DNA of 64,000 nt, from NCBI RefSeq assembly GCF_008373755.1, contig NZ_VUJV01000003.1:1054001-1118000 (forward strand). The letters run 5' to 3'. This document shows positions 52,349-60,955 of this stretch, piece after piece. Below the pieces are notes generated by a model that was not told where the DNA came from, did no database searches, and worked only from the letters and a program-made list of their open reading frames with translations. The stretch comes from Nocardioides humilatus. GTDB taxonomy: Bacteria; Actinomycetota; Actinomycetes; Propionibacteriales; Nocardioidaceae. The first letter of the stretch is position 1, and each line of letters starts with the position of its first letter. The position numbers and the translations under genes were made by a program.

Positions 52349-53539
52349 TCAGGAGACCCGTTCGAACGTGATGCCCGCTGCCTGCAACCGCGCGAGCAGG
52401 GCGTCGCCCATCGCGGTGGCGGTGGTCACCTGGCCTGCGGTCGGCGGGTTGTCGTCGAGGGCCAGGCACAGCGCCGACTCGGCGAGCATCTTGGCCGTCT
52501 CGGTGTAGCCGGGGTCGCCGCCGGACACCTTCGTCCGCACCGTCGTGCCGCCGCTCTCGCCGACGAACTCGACGCTGAACCACGACGCGTCGCGGCGGCT
52601 CTTCGACGGACCACTGCCCTGGGGGACCCGCTTCTTCAGGCCGTTGCGCACCGGCGACACCTGCGCGGCAAGGGCGATCGCGGCAGCGCCGGCCATGCCA
52701 CCGCCGGCGTAGCGCAGGGTCTTGGTGCCGGCGAAGTGGGAGTAGCGGAAGTCAGGACCGTACGACGCCAGAGCGTTGCCGCTCCGCGCGACCATGAAGG
52801 GGTCGATCGTCGGCAGCGGCACGAGCCAGTAGCCCAAGGCCTTGTCACGACCGGGCTTGCCGGCGACCGCGCGTGACTTGCGGCCCTCCGGGCGGGGCTC
52901 GACCCGCTTGCGGGCCTGGCTCGCGTCGCGCATCTGCTTGGCGCGGGCGAAGGCGTTGAGGGCGGAGTGGAAGGTGCCGCCGGAGAAGGTGCCGTTGGAG
53001 CGCACGACGCCGCGCATCGTCACCGGCTCGGTGACCTCGCCCCCGGCCTCCTTCGCGAGCTCCTGGATCGTGAAATAGGCACCGAGGTCGTGCGGGATCG
53101 AGTCGAAGCCACACGCGTGGACGATCCGGGCGCCGGTCTTCTCCGCGGTGGCCTGGTGCTTGACGTACATCCGGTCGACGAACTCCGGCTCCCCCGTGAG
53201 GTCGACGTAGTCGGTGCCTTCCTGCGCGCAGGCGGCGACCAGCGGGCCGCCGTACTCGAGGTAGGGGCCGACCGTGGTCGCGACGACCTTGGTCTGGGCG
53301 GCCATGTCGCGCAGCGAGCCCTCGTCGGCGGAGTCGACGACGATCAGGTCGACGTCCTCTCCCCCGGCACCGAGGCCCTCACGCACCTTCTCGAGCTTCT
53401 CCTTGCTGCGGCCCGCGATGGCCCAGCGGGTGCCCTCGGGGGCGTGTGCGGCGAGATATTCGGCGGTGAGACCGCCGGTGAAGCCGGTCGCGCCGAGGAG
53501 GACGACGTCGTAGGTGCGGGAGTCGGAGGAGGCAGCCAT
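52349..53539 (-). CDS. Saccharopine dehydrogenase-like protein (trans-acting enoyl reductase family)
   Basis: A 396-residue Rossmann protein: 'VVLLGATGFTGGLTAEYLA', 'AIAGRSKEKLE', 'TTVGPYLEYGGPLVAACAQE', 'GTDYVDLTGEPEFVDRM', 'ACGFDSIPHDLG'. This resembles the mycobacterial enoyl reductases that act in trans with polyketide synthases, though no PKS is in view. Convergent with the RTX gene. Confidence 0.83.
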   Translation of the reverse strand: MAASSDSRTYDVVLLGATGFTGGLTAEYLAAHAPEGTRWAIAGRSKEKLEKVREGLGAGGEDVDLIVVDSADEGSLRDMAAQTKVVATTVGPYLEYGGPLVAACAQEGTDYVDLTGEPEFVDRMYVKHQATAEKTGARIVHACGFDSIPHDLGAYFTIQELAKEAGGEVTEPVTMRGVVRSNGTFSGGTFHSALNAFARAKQMRDASQARKRVEPRPEGRKSRAVAGKPGRDKALGYWLVPLPTIDPFMVARSGNALASYGPDFRYSHFAGTKTLRYAGGGMAGAAAIALAAQVSPVRNGLKKRVPQGSGPSKSRRDASWFSVEFVGESGGTTVRTKVSGGDPGYTETAKMLAESALCLALDDNPPTAGQVTTATAMGDALLARLQAAGITFERVS

Positions 53540-53570
53540 ACGGGCATCGTCCCACCGGCTGGAACCCGAT

Positions 53571-53597
53571 GGAACCTCCTAGGGTCGTAGTTCCGTC
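53571..53597 (+). promoter_or_regulatory. ECF-type promoter upstream of its own sigma factor
   Basis: GGAACC at 53571-53576 and CGTC at 53594-53597 are about 17 nt apart, the layout of ECF sigma-dependent promoters. A second GGAACC lies 10 bp further upstream. It suggests autoregulation. Confidence 0.5.
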
Positions 53598-53649
53598 GTA
53601 CCGTCAGCAACCCAGCAATGGGCCAGGTAGGAACGGCGACGGAGAGTTC

Positions 53650-54177
53650 GTGGATCGAGACAGCGAGGCGGCGTACGCCGAGTACGTCGAGCAGGCGTGG
53701 ACCACGCTCGTGCGGGCGGCCATCTTCCTCGGCGCGATGGCGCACGAGGCGGAGGACATCGCCCAGACGACCCTCGTCCGGTGCTACACCGGCTGGGACA
53801 AGGTCAGCAGCGCCGACAACCGCGACGCCTACGTCTACCGGATGCTCCTCAACTGCCTGCGCGACAGCCGTCGCACGCGGTGGTGGAAGGACCGGGCCGC
53901 GACCGGCGCGCTGGAGGACGCCGGTCGCCTGCTCGCGACGGCCGACAACACCGACTCCGTCGCCGTGGCCGACGCCGTCCACCGCGCCCTGTCCTGCCTG
54001 ACCAAACCCAACCGCGACGTCGTGGTGCTGCGCTACTTCGTGCAGCTCACCGAGCGACAGACCGCCGACGTACTCGGCGTCCCTGCGGGCACCGTCAAGA
54101 GCCGGCTCTCCCGGTCCCTGGCCCAGCTGGCTGCGAACGACCACCTACTCGACCTGAGCGGAGGTACTTCGCGATGA
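53650..54177 (+). CDS. ECF sigma factor, SigE-like subfamily
   Basis: A 175-residue sigma factor with sigma2 ('YVEQAWTTLVRAAIFLGAMA', 'HEAEDIAQTTLVRCYTGWD') and sigma4 ('LTKPNRDVVVLRYFVQLTER', 'QTADVLGVPAGTVKSRLSRS'). The GTG at 53650 has GGAGAG 5 nt upstream. ATGA overlap with the membrane beta-propeller gene indicates a sigma/anti-sigma pair. Confidence 0.9.
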   Translation: MDRDSEAAYAEYVEQAWTTLVRAAIFLGAMAHEAEDIAQTTLVRCYTGWDKVSSADNRDAYVYRMLLNCLRDSRRTRWWKDRAATGALEDAGRLLATADNTDSVAVADAVHRALSCLTKPNRDVVVLRYFVQLTERQTADVLGVPAGTVKSRLSRSLAQLAANDHLLDLSGGTSR

Positions 54178-56270
54178 CCGATCTCGAAGAGCTCTGGGAC
54201 GACCTGCCTGTCGGCAAGGCGCCCACCCACGACATCCTGCGCGCGGGCCGCAAGGCCGCCGGCGTGCGCACCGCCTCGACGGGCGGACGGCGCCGCTTCC
54301 TGATGCGGCCGTTGCTGACCGCAGGTGTCGCGACCGGCGTCGTCGGCGCCTTCATCGCCGGCGCCCTGGTCAGTGGAGGAGACGGCGGGGGCGACACCTC
54401 CGCCCGCTCCCCCTTCGCCGAGACCGGACCCAGCAACGTCGCCTTCCAGGCCGACCTCGACCCGGCCAAGTCCTGCGACGAGCTGCTCGACACGTATGTG
54501 CGGCGCGGGCTCGGGCGGGTCACCGCCTGGGGTTGGGAGGACCCCTATCGCGGCTACTACGGGCGCGACCTCGTCCTGCAGGGCGGCATCGCCCAGCTCA
54601 GCGACGACTTCGGCGGGATGCGCTCGCCGGCGGCCAACGGGCCGTGGCTCTCGACGGCGTCCCGCTTGACTAAGAGCGTCAGCGAGTACGACGCCCCGCT
54701 CGACGCGCGCACCTCGCGCGTCGAGAACAGCGACACCGGCACCAACGTCCAGGAGATCGGCGTCGACGAGCCCGACCTCGTGAAGACCAACGGCTCGCTC
54801 CTGGTCCGCCTCCGCGATGACGAGCTGATCACCTACGACGTGACCGGCAAGCGCACCGACCGGATCTCCTCGCTCGACCTCGACGGGCTCGAGGACGGCG
54901 AGATCATGCTGGCCGGCGACACCGTCGTCGCGGTCGGCGTCGACGACGAGGCCCCGCGGGGCACCGCCGGCACGAGGGTCGCGACGGTGTCGCTCGCCGA
55001 CCCGACCGAGCCCGAGGTGGTCGACGACGTGGCCTACGACGCGACGCTGCTGTCGGCGCGGCAGCACGGCGACGACGTACGCCTGGTGCTGTCCAGCGGG
55101 CTGCCCGACCTCGGGTTCGCGCACCCGCACCGCGGCCTCAACCGACGCGAGGCGCTCGAGCGCAACCGCGACAAGATCAAGAAGTCGACGATCGAGGACT
55201 GGCTGCCCACGATCACCTCCGCGGGTGAGGATCCCGAGCAGCTGCTCGACTGCACCGACGTGGCGATCCCGAGCGACGAGCTCACCCTCGACACCGTCAG
55301 CATCGTCGGCTTCGACGCGGCGGACGCCAAGGACGTGGACGCGATCGGCCTCGCCGGTGCCACCGACATCGCCTACGAGTCGGTGGACCACCTCTACCTC
55401 GCCGCCAGTCCGGCGTGGGGCTTCGGCTTCGACTGCGTGGCCTGCTCCTCCGTCCGCACCGTCCCGAGCGTGCGGGGCGGCAGCACGTATCTCTTCGACT
55501 TCAAGGTCGACGGCACCCGAGCGATCCACGTCGCCTCGGGCGAGGTCGAGGGCGCGATCGACGACCGCTGGGCGATGGACGAGGCCGACGGCGTGCTCCG
55601 CGTCGCGGTGACCCCGACCTCGGAGACCGGCAACTTCAACTCGGTCGTCACCTTCGAGCGTGACGGGCAGGACCTCGTCGAGATCGGACGGCTCGACCGG
55701 CTCGGCCGCAACGAGCAGCTCACGTCCGTGCGCTGGTTCGACGGGCTCGCCCTGCTGGTGACCTACCGCCAGGTCGACCCGCTGCTGGCCATCGACCTCA
55801 CCGACGTGGAGCGTCCGCGCCTGATCGCCGAGCTGAAGATCCCCGGCTTCTCCTCCTACCTCCACCCGCTCGGACCCAAGCGACTGATCGGCATCGGCCA
55901 GGGTCCCAACGGCCACGGCTGGGGCGCGCAGGCCGGCCTCTTCAACGTCAAGCACCTCGACCGGTTGCACCGCATGGACGTGCTCAACTACGCCAGCGGC
56001 ACCGAGGCGCTGGCCGGCACCGATCCGCGGTCGTTCACGTTCATCAACTCCTCGCGGACATTCCTGACGGTCGTGCAGGACTACAAGCGCACCAAAGTCG
56101 GCTACCTGTCGGTCGTGCACATCGACGGCGGCGAGCTCCACAACCGGATGGTCCAGGTCGAGTACGGCGACGACGTGGCTCAGGTGCGCGCCGTACCCCT
56201 GCCCGACGGGCGGGTCGTGCTGGTCACCGGCGAGGACGTGGAGTTCTTCGACCTGAACGACCGGTCGTAG
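54174..56270 (+). CDS. Membrane-anchored beta-propeller protein, probable anti-sigma partner
   Basis: A 698-residue protein. The 43-residue cytoplasmic N-terminus ('MTDLEELWDDLPVGKAPTHD') could bind the sigma factor; a transmembrane helix follows (about 45-68). The large extracytoplasmic part matches the secreted beta-propeller family PF09826 ('QEIGVDEPDLVKTNGSLLV', 'SSVRTVPSVRGGSTYLFDF'). Coupled to the sigma gene by ATGA. The propeller probably senses an envelope signal; the anti-sigma role is inference, since no zinc-type anti-sigma motif is present. Confidence 0.83.
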   Translation: MTDLEELWDDLPVGKAPTHDILRAGRKAAGVRTASTGGRRRFLMRPLLTAGVATGVVGAFIAGALVSGGDGGGDTSARSPFAETGPSNVAFQADLDPAKSCDELLDTYVRRGLGRVTAWGWEDPYRGYYGRDLVLQGGIAQLSDDFGGMRSPAANGPWLSTASRLTKSVSEYDAPLDARTSRVENSDTGTNVQEIGVDEPDLVKTNGSLLVRLRDDELITYDVTGKRTDRISSLDLDGLEDGEIMLAGDTVVAVGVDDEAPRGTAGTRVATVSLADPTEPEVVDDVAYDATLLSARQHGDDVRLVLSSGLPDLGFAHPHRGLNRREALERNRDKIKKSTIEDWLPTITSAGEDPEQLLDCTDVAIPSDELTLDTVSIVGFDAADAKDVDAIGLAGATDIAYESVDHLYLAASPAWGFGFDCVACSSVRTVPSVRGGSTYLFDFKVDGTRAIHVASGEVEGAIDDRWAMDEADGVLRVAVTPTSETGNFNSVVTFERDGQDLVEIGRLDRLGRNEQLTSVRWFDGLALLVTYRQVDPLLAIDLTDVERPRLIAELKIPGFSSYLHPLGPKRLIGIGQGPNGHGWGAQAGLFNVKHLDRLHRMDVLNYASGTEALAGTDPRSFTFINSSRTFLTVVQDYKRTKVGYLSVVHIDGGELHNRMVQVEYGDDVAQVRAVPLPDGRVVLVTGEDVEFFDLNDRS

Positions 56271-56300
56271 AGGGTCGGCGGGTCGACGTAGGCTCGGAGC

Positions 56301-56567
56301 ATGTGTCGGAACATCAGGGTCCTCCACAACTACGAGCCGCCGGCGACGACCGACGAGGTGACGGCTGCCGCGCTGCAGTACGTGCGGAAGGTCAGCGGGG
56401 CGACCAAGCCGTCCCTGGCCAACCAGGCGGCGTTCGACCGCGCGGTCGCGGAGATCGCCCACATCACCCAGCACCTCCTCGACGACCTGGTGACCACCGC
56501 GCCGCCGAAGGACCGCGAGATTGAGGCGGAGAAGGCGCGTGAGCGTGCCCGTCTTCGCTACGGCTGA
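56301..56567 (+). CDS. DUF2277 family small protein
   Basis: An 88-residue protein beginning 'MCRNIRVLHNYEPPATTDEV', typical of DUF2277. Function unknown. A TAGGCT -10 box 6 nt before the ATG suggests a leaderless transcript. Its 3' end overlaps the sirtuin gene by 29 bases. Confidence 0.85.
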   Translation: MCRNIRVLHNYEPPATTDEVTAAALQYVRKVSGATKPSLANQAAFDRAVAEIAHITQHLLDDLVTTAPPKDREIEAEKARERARLRYG

Positions 56568-57366
56568 GGCGCTCGAGCTCTGCGCCTCCGGTCCGCTGGT
56601 CGTGCTCACCGGCGCAGGGCTCTCGACCGACTCGGGCATCCCCGACTATCGAGGTCCGGGATCGCCGAACCGGACGCCGATGACCTACCAGGAGTTCGTG
56701 TCCGGGCCTGCGGCTCAGCAGCGCTACTGGGCCCGCTCCCATCTCGGCTGGTCACGGATGGGTCGCGCCGTGCCCAACGCCGGCCACCACGCCGTCGCCG
56801 AGCTCAACGCCGACCTGGTCATCACCCAGAACGTCGACGGCCTTCACGAAGCAGTCGGCACCCCGCGCCTGGTCGCTCTCCACGGCCGGGTCGCCGACGT
56901 GGTCTGCCTCGGCTGCCGACGGAAGACGCCGTGGCCCGCTCTGCAGGAGCAACTGGCCGTGCTCAACGCCGGGTGGCTGGAGCTGCACGCCGACGTCGTG
57001 AGCCGGCCCGACGGTGATGTCGACCTCGACGACACCGCCGGGTTCGTCGTACCACCGTGCGATGCGTGCGGCGGAGCCCTCAAGCCCGACGTCGTCTTCT
57101 TCGGAGAGAACGTCCCCGCCGCCCGGGTCGAGCGCTGCTACGCCGCCGTCGACGCCCTCGCCGACTCAGGCGGCGCGCTGCTCGTGGCCGGCTCCAGCCT
57201 GACCGTCATGAGCGGCCTGCGCTTCGTGAAGCGAGCCGCCAAGCTCGGCACCCCGGTCGTGATCGTCAACCGGGGCGTGACCCGCGGCGACGAGCACGCG
57301 TCGTACAAGGTCGAGGTCGGTACGTCGGAGTGGCTCCCGGCGCTCGCCGAGCGCCGTCGTACCTGA
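56539..57366 (+). CDS. Sirtuin (SIR2) NAD-dependent deacylase
   Basis: A 275-residue sirtuin: NAD motifs '[17 protein letters not shown]' and 'TQNVD', catalytic His in 'ALHGR', zinc Cys pairs CLGC and CDAC, and '[12 protein letters not shown]'. The motif set is nearest the SIRT4-like class. The GTG at 56539, inside the end of the DUF2277 gene, has GGAGAAGG upstream. Confidence 0.9.
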   Translation: MSVPVFATAEALELCASGPLVVLTGAGLSTDSGIPDYRGPGSPNRTPMTYQEFVSGPAAQQRYWARSHLGWSRMGRAVPNAGHHAVAELNADLVITQNVDGLHEAVGTPRLVALHGRVADVVCLGCRRKTPWPALQEQLAVLNAGWLELHADVVSRPDGDVDLDDTAGFVVPPCDACGGALKPDVVFFGENVPAARVERCYAAVDALADSGGALLVAGSSLTVMSGLRFVKRAAKLGTPVVIVNRGVTRGDEHASYKVEVGTSEWLPALAERRRT

Positions 57367-57410
57367 CGTAGATGTCGTGATTTCGCGAAATCACGACACG
57401 TGCGTCAGGT
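57361..57410. terminator. Large nested palindrome between convergent genes
   Basis: A perfect 26-bp palindrome (57373-57398, centre CGCG) is flanked by a second inverted pair ACCTGACG/CGTCAGGT. It overlaps the sirtuin stop and lies 12 bp from the IdeR stop, so it fits a bidirectional terminator or an intergenic repeat element. Confidence 0.65.
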
Positions 57411-57422
57411 GCGACGCGCGAA

Positions 57423-58109
57423 TCAGAGTCGCTTGACGAAGATGTGATCGGCCGCCTCGGGGAAGATCTCGGCGGTCTCGCCACCGGAGCCGACGAGTAC
57501 GCCGTCGGGGGTGGCCTGGATGGTGATCGTGCGGTCGGGCAGGGCGCCGACCCGGCGCATGGCGCTCATGAGCGCCTCGTCCTTCTGCATCTCCTCGGAG
57601 ATCCGGCGCACCAGAGCGCGGCTCGTCTCCACGCCCGCGGCCTTGGAGAGCGGCTCGACGTCGGTCATGAAGTCGACGCCGGACGGCTCCTCGCCGAGCT
57701 CGGCGAGGCCGGGGATCGGGTTGCCGTAGGGCGACTCGGTCGGGTGGTCGAGGAGCTCGAGCAGGCGGCGCTCGACGGTCTCGGAGATGACGTGCTCCCA
57801 GCGGCAGGCCTCCTCGTGGACGAGCTCCCAGTCGAGGCCGATCACGTCGGTGAGCAGTCGCTCGGCAAGGCGGTGCTTGCGCATCACGCGCGTTGCAAGC
57901 CGGAGGCCGTCGTCAGTGAGCTCGAGGTGGCGATCGCCCTCGACGGTCAGCAGACCGTCGCGCTCCATCCGGGCAACGGTCTGCGACACGGTCGGTCCGC
58001 TCTGGTGGAGGCGCTCGGCGATCCGGGCGCGCAGCGGAACGATGCCCTCCTCGACGAGCTCGTAGATCGTGCGGAGGTACATCTCGGTGGTGTCGATGAG
58101 ATCGCTCAC
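57423..58109 (-). CDS. ideR: DtxR/IdeR-family metal-dependent regulator
   Basis: A 228-residue protein with the near-invariant IdeR start ('[17 protein letters not shown]', '[20 protein letters not shown]'), a dimerisation/metal domain ('[19 protein letters not shown]') and a C-terminal SH3-like domain. It binds Fe(II) or Mn(II) and controls uptake and oxidative-stress genes. GTG start at 58109. Confidence 0.88.
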   Translation of the reverse strand: MSDLIDTTEMYLRTIYELVEEGIVPLRARIAERLHQSGPTVSQTVARMERDGLLTVEGDRHLELTDDGLRLATRVMRKHRLAERLLTDVIGLDWELVHEEACRWEHVISETVERRLLELLDHPTESPYGNPIPGLAELGEEPSGVDFMTDVEPLSKAAGVETSRALVRRISEEMQKDEALMSAMRRVGALPDRTITIQATPDGVLVGSGGETAEIFPEAADHIFVKRL

Positions 58110-58192
58110 GGGGCCATTCTCACCTATCGACCCGGGCGCTGCCGCTTTGCCCGCGGCGGCGGTCCCACCGGGCGTTTGGCAGGCTCGGGGGT

Positions 58193-58903
58193 ATGCAGCC
58201 GACGACGACACCCCTGATCGTGCCGCAGCGCTTCCACGGACCGCCGCGGTCGGGCAACGGCGGCTGGACCGCCGGCGCGCTGGCCGAGCGGCTGACCGCG
58301 AAGCCGGAGACCCCGGTGACGGTCGCCCTTCGCCTGCCGCCTCCGCTCGACATCGATCTGCCCATCGCCGAGAGCGAGACCGGGATCGCTGCGACCCACG
58401 AGGGCCGCACCGTCGTCGAGGCTCGGGTCGACAGCGGCGAGCTCGCGCCCGTCGCCGCCGCGACGCTCGAAGAGGCGACCGACGCCCAGACCCGCTACCC
58501 CGGCTTCGCGCAGCACCCCTTCCCGACCTGCTTCGCCTGCGGCCCCGACCGGGCCGAGGGCGACGGGCTGCACATCTTCCCGGGGCGATTGGCCGACGAC
58601 CCTTCGCGCGTCGCGACCGTATGGAGGCCCTACGACGTCACCGTCCCGATCACCTGGGCGGCGCTGGACTGCACCAGCGGCTGGGCGGCCGGCGTCGACG
58701 ACCGACCGATGGTGCTCGGCACGATGACCGCCCAGATCCACCGCCTACCCGTCGTCGGTGAGCCGCACGTGTCGGTCGGCACGCTGCGCAGCGCGGAGGG
58801 CCGCAAGGCGCTCACGGCCTCGTCGCTCTACACCGCCGACGGTGAGCTGGTCGCGACCGCGCAGCAGGTCTGGATCGCCATCAACCCGGAGGACTTCTCA
58901 TGA
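58193..58903 (+). CDS. Hypothetical protein, possible hotdog-fold thioesterase
   Basis: A 236-residue protein with a conserved-looking centre '[20 protein letters not shown]' and C-terminal strands ('[20 protein letters not shown]', '[20 protein letters not shown]') like double-hotdog thioesterases. No catalytic residue can be assigned. ATGA overlap with the GH13 gene. Confidence 0.6.
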   Translation: MQPTTTPLIVPQRFHGPPRSGNGGWTAGALAERLTAKPETPVTVALRLPPPLDIDLPIAESETGIAATHEGRTVVEARVDSGELAPVAAATLEEATDAQTRYPGFAQHPFPTCFACGPDRAEGDGLHIFPGRLADDPSRVATVWRPYDVTVPITWAALDCTSGWAAGVDDRPMVLGTMTAQIHRLPVVGEPHVSVGTLRSAEGRKALTASSLYTADGELVATAQQVWIAINPEDFS

Positions 58904-60495
58904 GCTGGTGGCAGCACGCGGTCGTCTACCAGGTCTACGTGCGCAGCTTCGCCGACGCGGACGGCGATGGCGTCGGTGACCTTCCGGGCATCACGTCGCG
59001 ACTGCCTTACCTGCGCGACCTCGGCGTCGACGCCCTCTGGATCACGCCGTTCTACACCTCGCCGCAGAAGGACCACGGCTACGACGTCGCCGACTACGAG
59101 GACGTCGACCCGCTCTTCGGGAGCCTCGCCGACGCCGACGCGCTGCTCGCTCGCGCCCACGAGCTCGGTCTGCGCGTCATCGTCGACCTGGTCCCCAACC
59201 ACACCTCCGACCAGCACGTCTGGTTCCAGGAAGCGCTCGCCTCGCCCCCGGGGTCCGAGGCCCGCAGCCGCTACCTGTTCCGCGAGGGCAAGGGGCGGGG
59301 TGGGAGCAAGCCCCCCAACAACTGGTTGTCGGTCTTCGGCGGCCCGGCGTGGACCCAGGTCGAGGACGGCCAGTGGTACCTGCACCTCTTCGACAGCTCC
59401 CAGCCCGACCTCAACTGGCGCAACCTCGAGGTCGGCGACATGTTCGAGGGAGTGCTGCGGTTCTGGCTCGACCGCGGGGTCGACGGCTTCCGGGTCGACG
59501 TGGCCCACGGCCTCTACAAGGAGGAGAGCCTCCGCGACCAGAAGCGCCCCAAGGAGGCGACCCGGGCCCCCGGCGAGGTGCCGCGCGACGACTCGACCGA
59601 CGAGACCCGCTCGATGGTCGAGCGGGTGCTCCGCGACGAGCCGATGTGGGAGCAGCCCGAGGTCCACGACGTCTACCGGCGCTGGCGCCGCGTCCTGGAG
59701 GAGTACGGCGAGCCCGAGCGGATCGCCGTCGCCGAGGCATGGACCCAGACGGCGGAGTCGATGGCCCAGTTCGTGCGCCCCGACGAGCTCCACCAGGCCT
59801 TCAACTTCGGCTGGCTCGGCACCGACTGGTCCGCGCACGACTTCGCGCAGGTCATCAACAGCTCGATCGCCGCGCTGGCGTCGGCCCACGCCTCACCGCC
59901 GACATGGGTGCTGAGCAACCACGACGTGATCCGCCACCCGTCCCGCTACGGCGGCGGCCCGGTCGGTCTCGCCCGGGCCCGCGCCGCGACGCTGACCATG
60001 CTCGCGCTGCCGGGCTCCGCCTACCTCTACCAGGGCGAGGAGCTCGGCCTCGAGCAGGTCGACGTGCCACCCGAGGCTCGCCAGGACCCGTCGTGGTTCC
60101 GCACCGGCGAGCCGGGACGGGACGGCTGCCGGGTGCCGCTGCCCTGGTCGGGGGGCGCGCCGCCCTACGGCTTCGGTCCGGGCGACGGCCAGCCGTGGAT
60201 CCCGCAGCCCGACGACTGGGCCGGCCTCACGGTCGAGGCCCAGGACGGGGACGAGGCGTCGACGCTGGAGTTCTACCGCCGCGCGCTGGCGGCGCGGCGC
60301 GAGCACTTCCGCGACGCCGACGAGGCCTGCGTAGCGGAGTCGCGGCGCAACGTGCTCGTCGTACGACGCGGCGGGCTGACCGTCGTGCTCAACGCCGGGA
60401 AACGCTCGGTGGCGATGCCCGACGGCGAGGTGGTCGTCAGCAGCGGGCCAGTGGGCGATCGGCTGCCGGCCAACACTGCGGTGTGGCTCCGGTAG
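58900..60495 (+). CDS. GH13 alpha-glucosidase / alpha-amylase family
   Basis: A 531-residue enzyme: 'YQVYVRSFADADGDGVGDL', 'LGVDALWITPFYTSP', nucleophile Asp in 'GFRVDVAHG', acid/base Glu in 'AEAWT', third Asp in 'LSNHDVIRHPSRY'. The domain order fits oligo-1,6-glucosidase/alpha-glucosidase types. No signal peptide, so intracellular. Its stop lies 1 bp from the convergent marR stop. Confidence 0.9.
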   Translation: MSWWQHAVVYQVYVRSFADADGDGVGDLPGITSRLPYLRDLGVDALWITPFYTSPQKDHGYDVADYEDVDPLFGSLADADALLARAHELGLRVIVDLVPNHTSDQHVWFQEALASPPGSEARSRYLFREGKGRGGSKPPNNWLSVFGGPAWTQVEDGQWYLHLFDSSQPDLNWRNLEVGDMFEGVLRFWLDRGVDGFRVDVAHGLYKEESLRDQKRPKEATRAPGEVPRDDSTDETRSMVERVLRDEPMWEQPEVHDVYRRWRRVLEEYGEPERIAVAEAWTQTAESMAQFVRPDELHQAFNFGWLGTDWSAHDFAQVINSSIAALASAHASPPTWVLSNHDVIRHPSRYGGGPVGLARARAATLTMLALPGSAYLYQGEELGLEQVDVPPEARQDPSWFRTGEPGRDGCRVPLPWSGGAPPYGFGPGDGQPWIPQPDDWAGLTVEAQDGDEASTLEFYRRALAARREHFRDADEACVAESRRNVLVVRRGGLTVVLNAGKRSVAMPDGEVVVSSGPVGDRLPANTAVWLR

Positions 60496-60496
60496 A

Positions 60497-60955
60497 TCAG
60501 TCGTCGGCCAGCGCCGCGTTGTAACGGCTGAGCAGCACGCCGAGCTGGTCGAGGTCGTCCGCACTCCAGTCACCGAGCCGCTCGGCGAGCAGCTTGCGGC
60601 GGTGCTGGGCGACGTCGCCGAGCCGCCGCGTGCCCTCCTCGCTGACCGTGATCAGCGTGGCGCGCCCGTCGGCCGGGTCGGGGGTGCGGTCGACGAGACC
60701 GAGGTCGACGAGGTGCTGGACCTGCCGGCTCACCGCGCCCTTGTCCATGTCGAACACGGTGCACAGGCCCGACGCCCGCATGGGGCTGTGCTGAGCGAGG
60801 TAGCCGAGGATCAGGTAGGACACGCCCTGGAGGTCGGGGTGGACCGCCACGGCGCGGACGCCGATGATGCGACGCACCCGGCGGACCAGTACGCCGACCT
60901 CCTGCTCGAGGTGGCGCAGGGTGTCGGTGCGCTCGGTGTCGAGGTCGGCGCCCAT
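60497..60955 (-). CDS. MarR-family transcriptional regulator
   Basis: A 152-residue winged-helix protein ('MRASGLCTVFDMDKGAVSRQ', 'LVDRTPDPADGRATLITV'). Its ATG overlaps the MFS stop (TGATG), so pump and regulator share an mRNA. It probably represses the operon through the palindrome at 62570-62586. Confidence 0.88.
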   Translation of the reverse strand: MGADLDTERTDTLRHLEQEVGVLVRRVRRIIGVRAVAVHPDLQGVSYLILGYLAQHSPMRASGLCTVFDMDKGAVSRQVQHLVDLGLVDRTPDPADGRATLITVSEEGTRRLGDVAQHRRKLLAERLGDWSADDLDQLGVLLSRYNAALADD

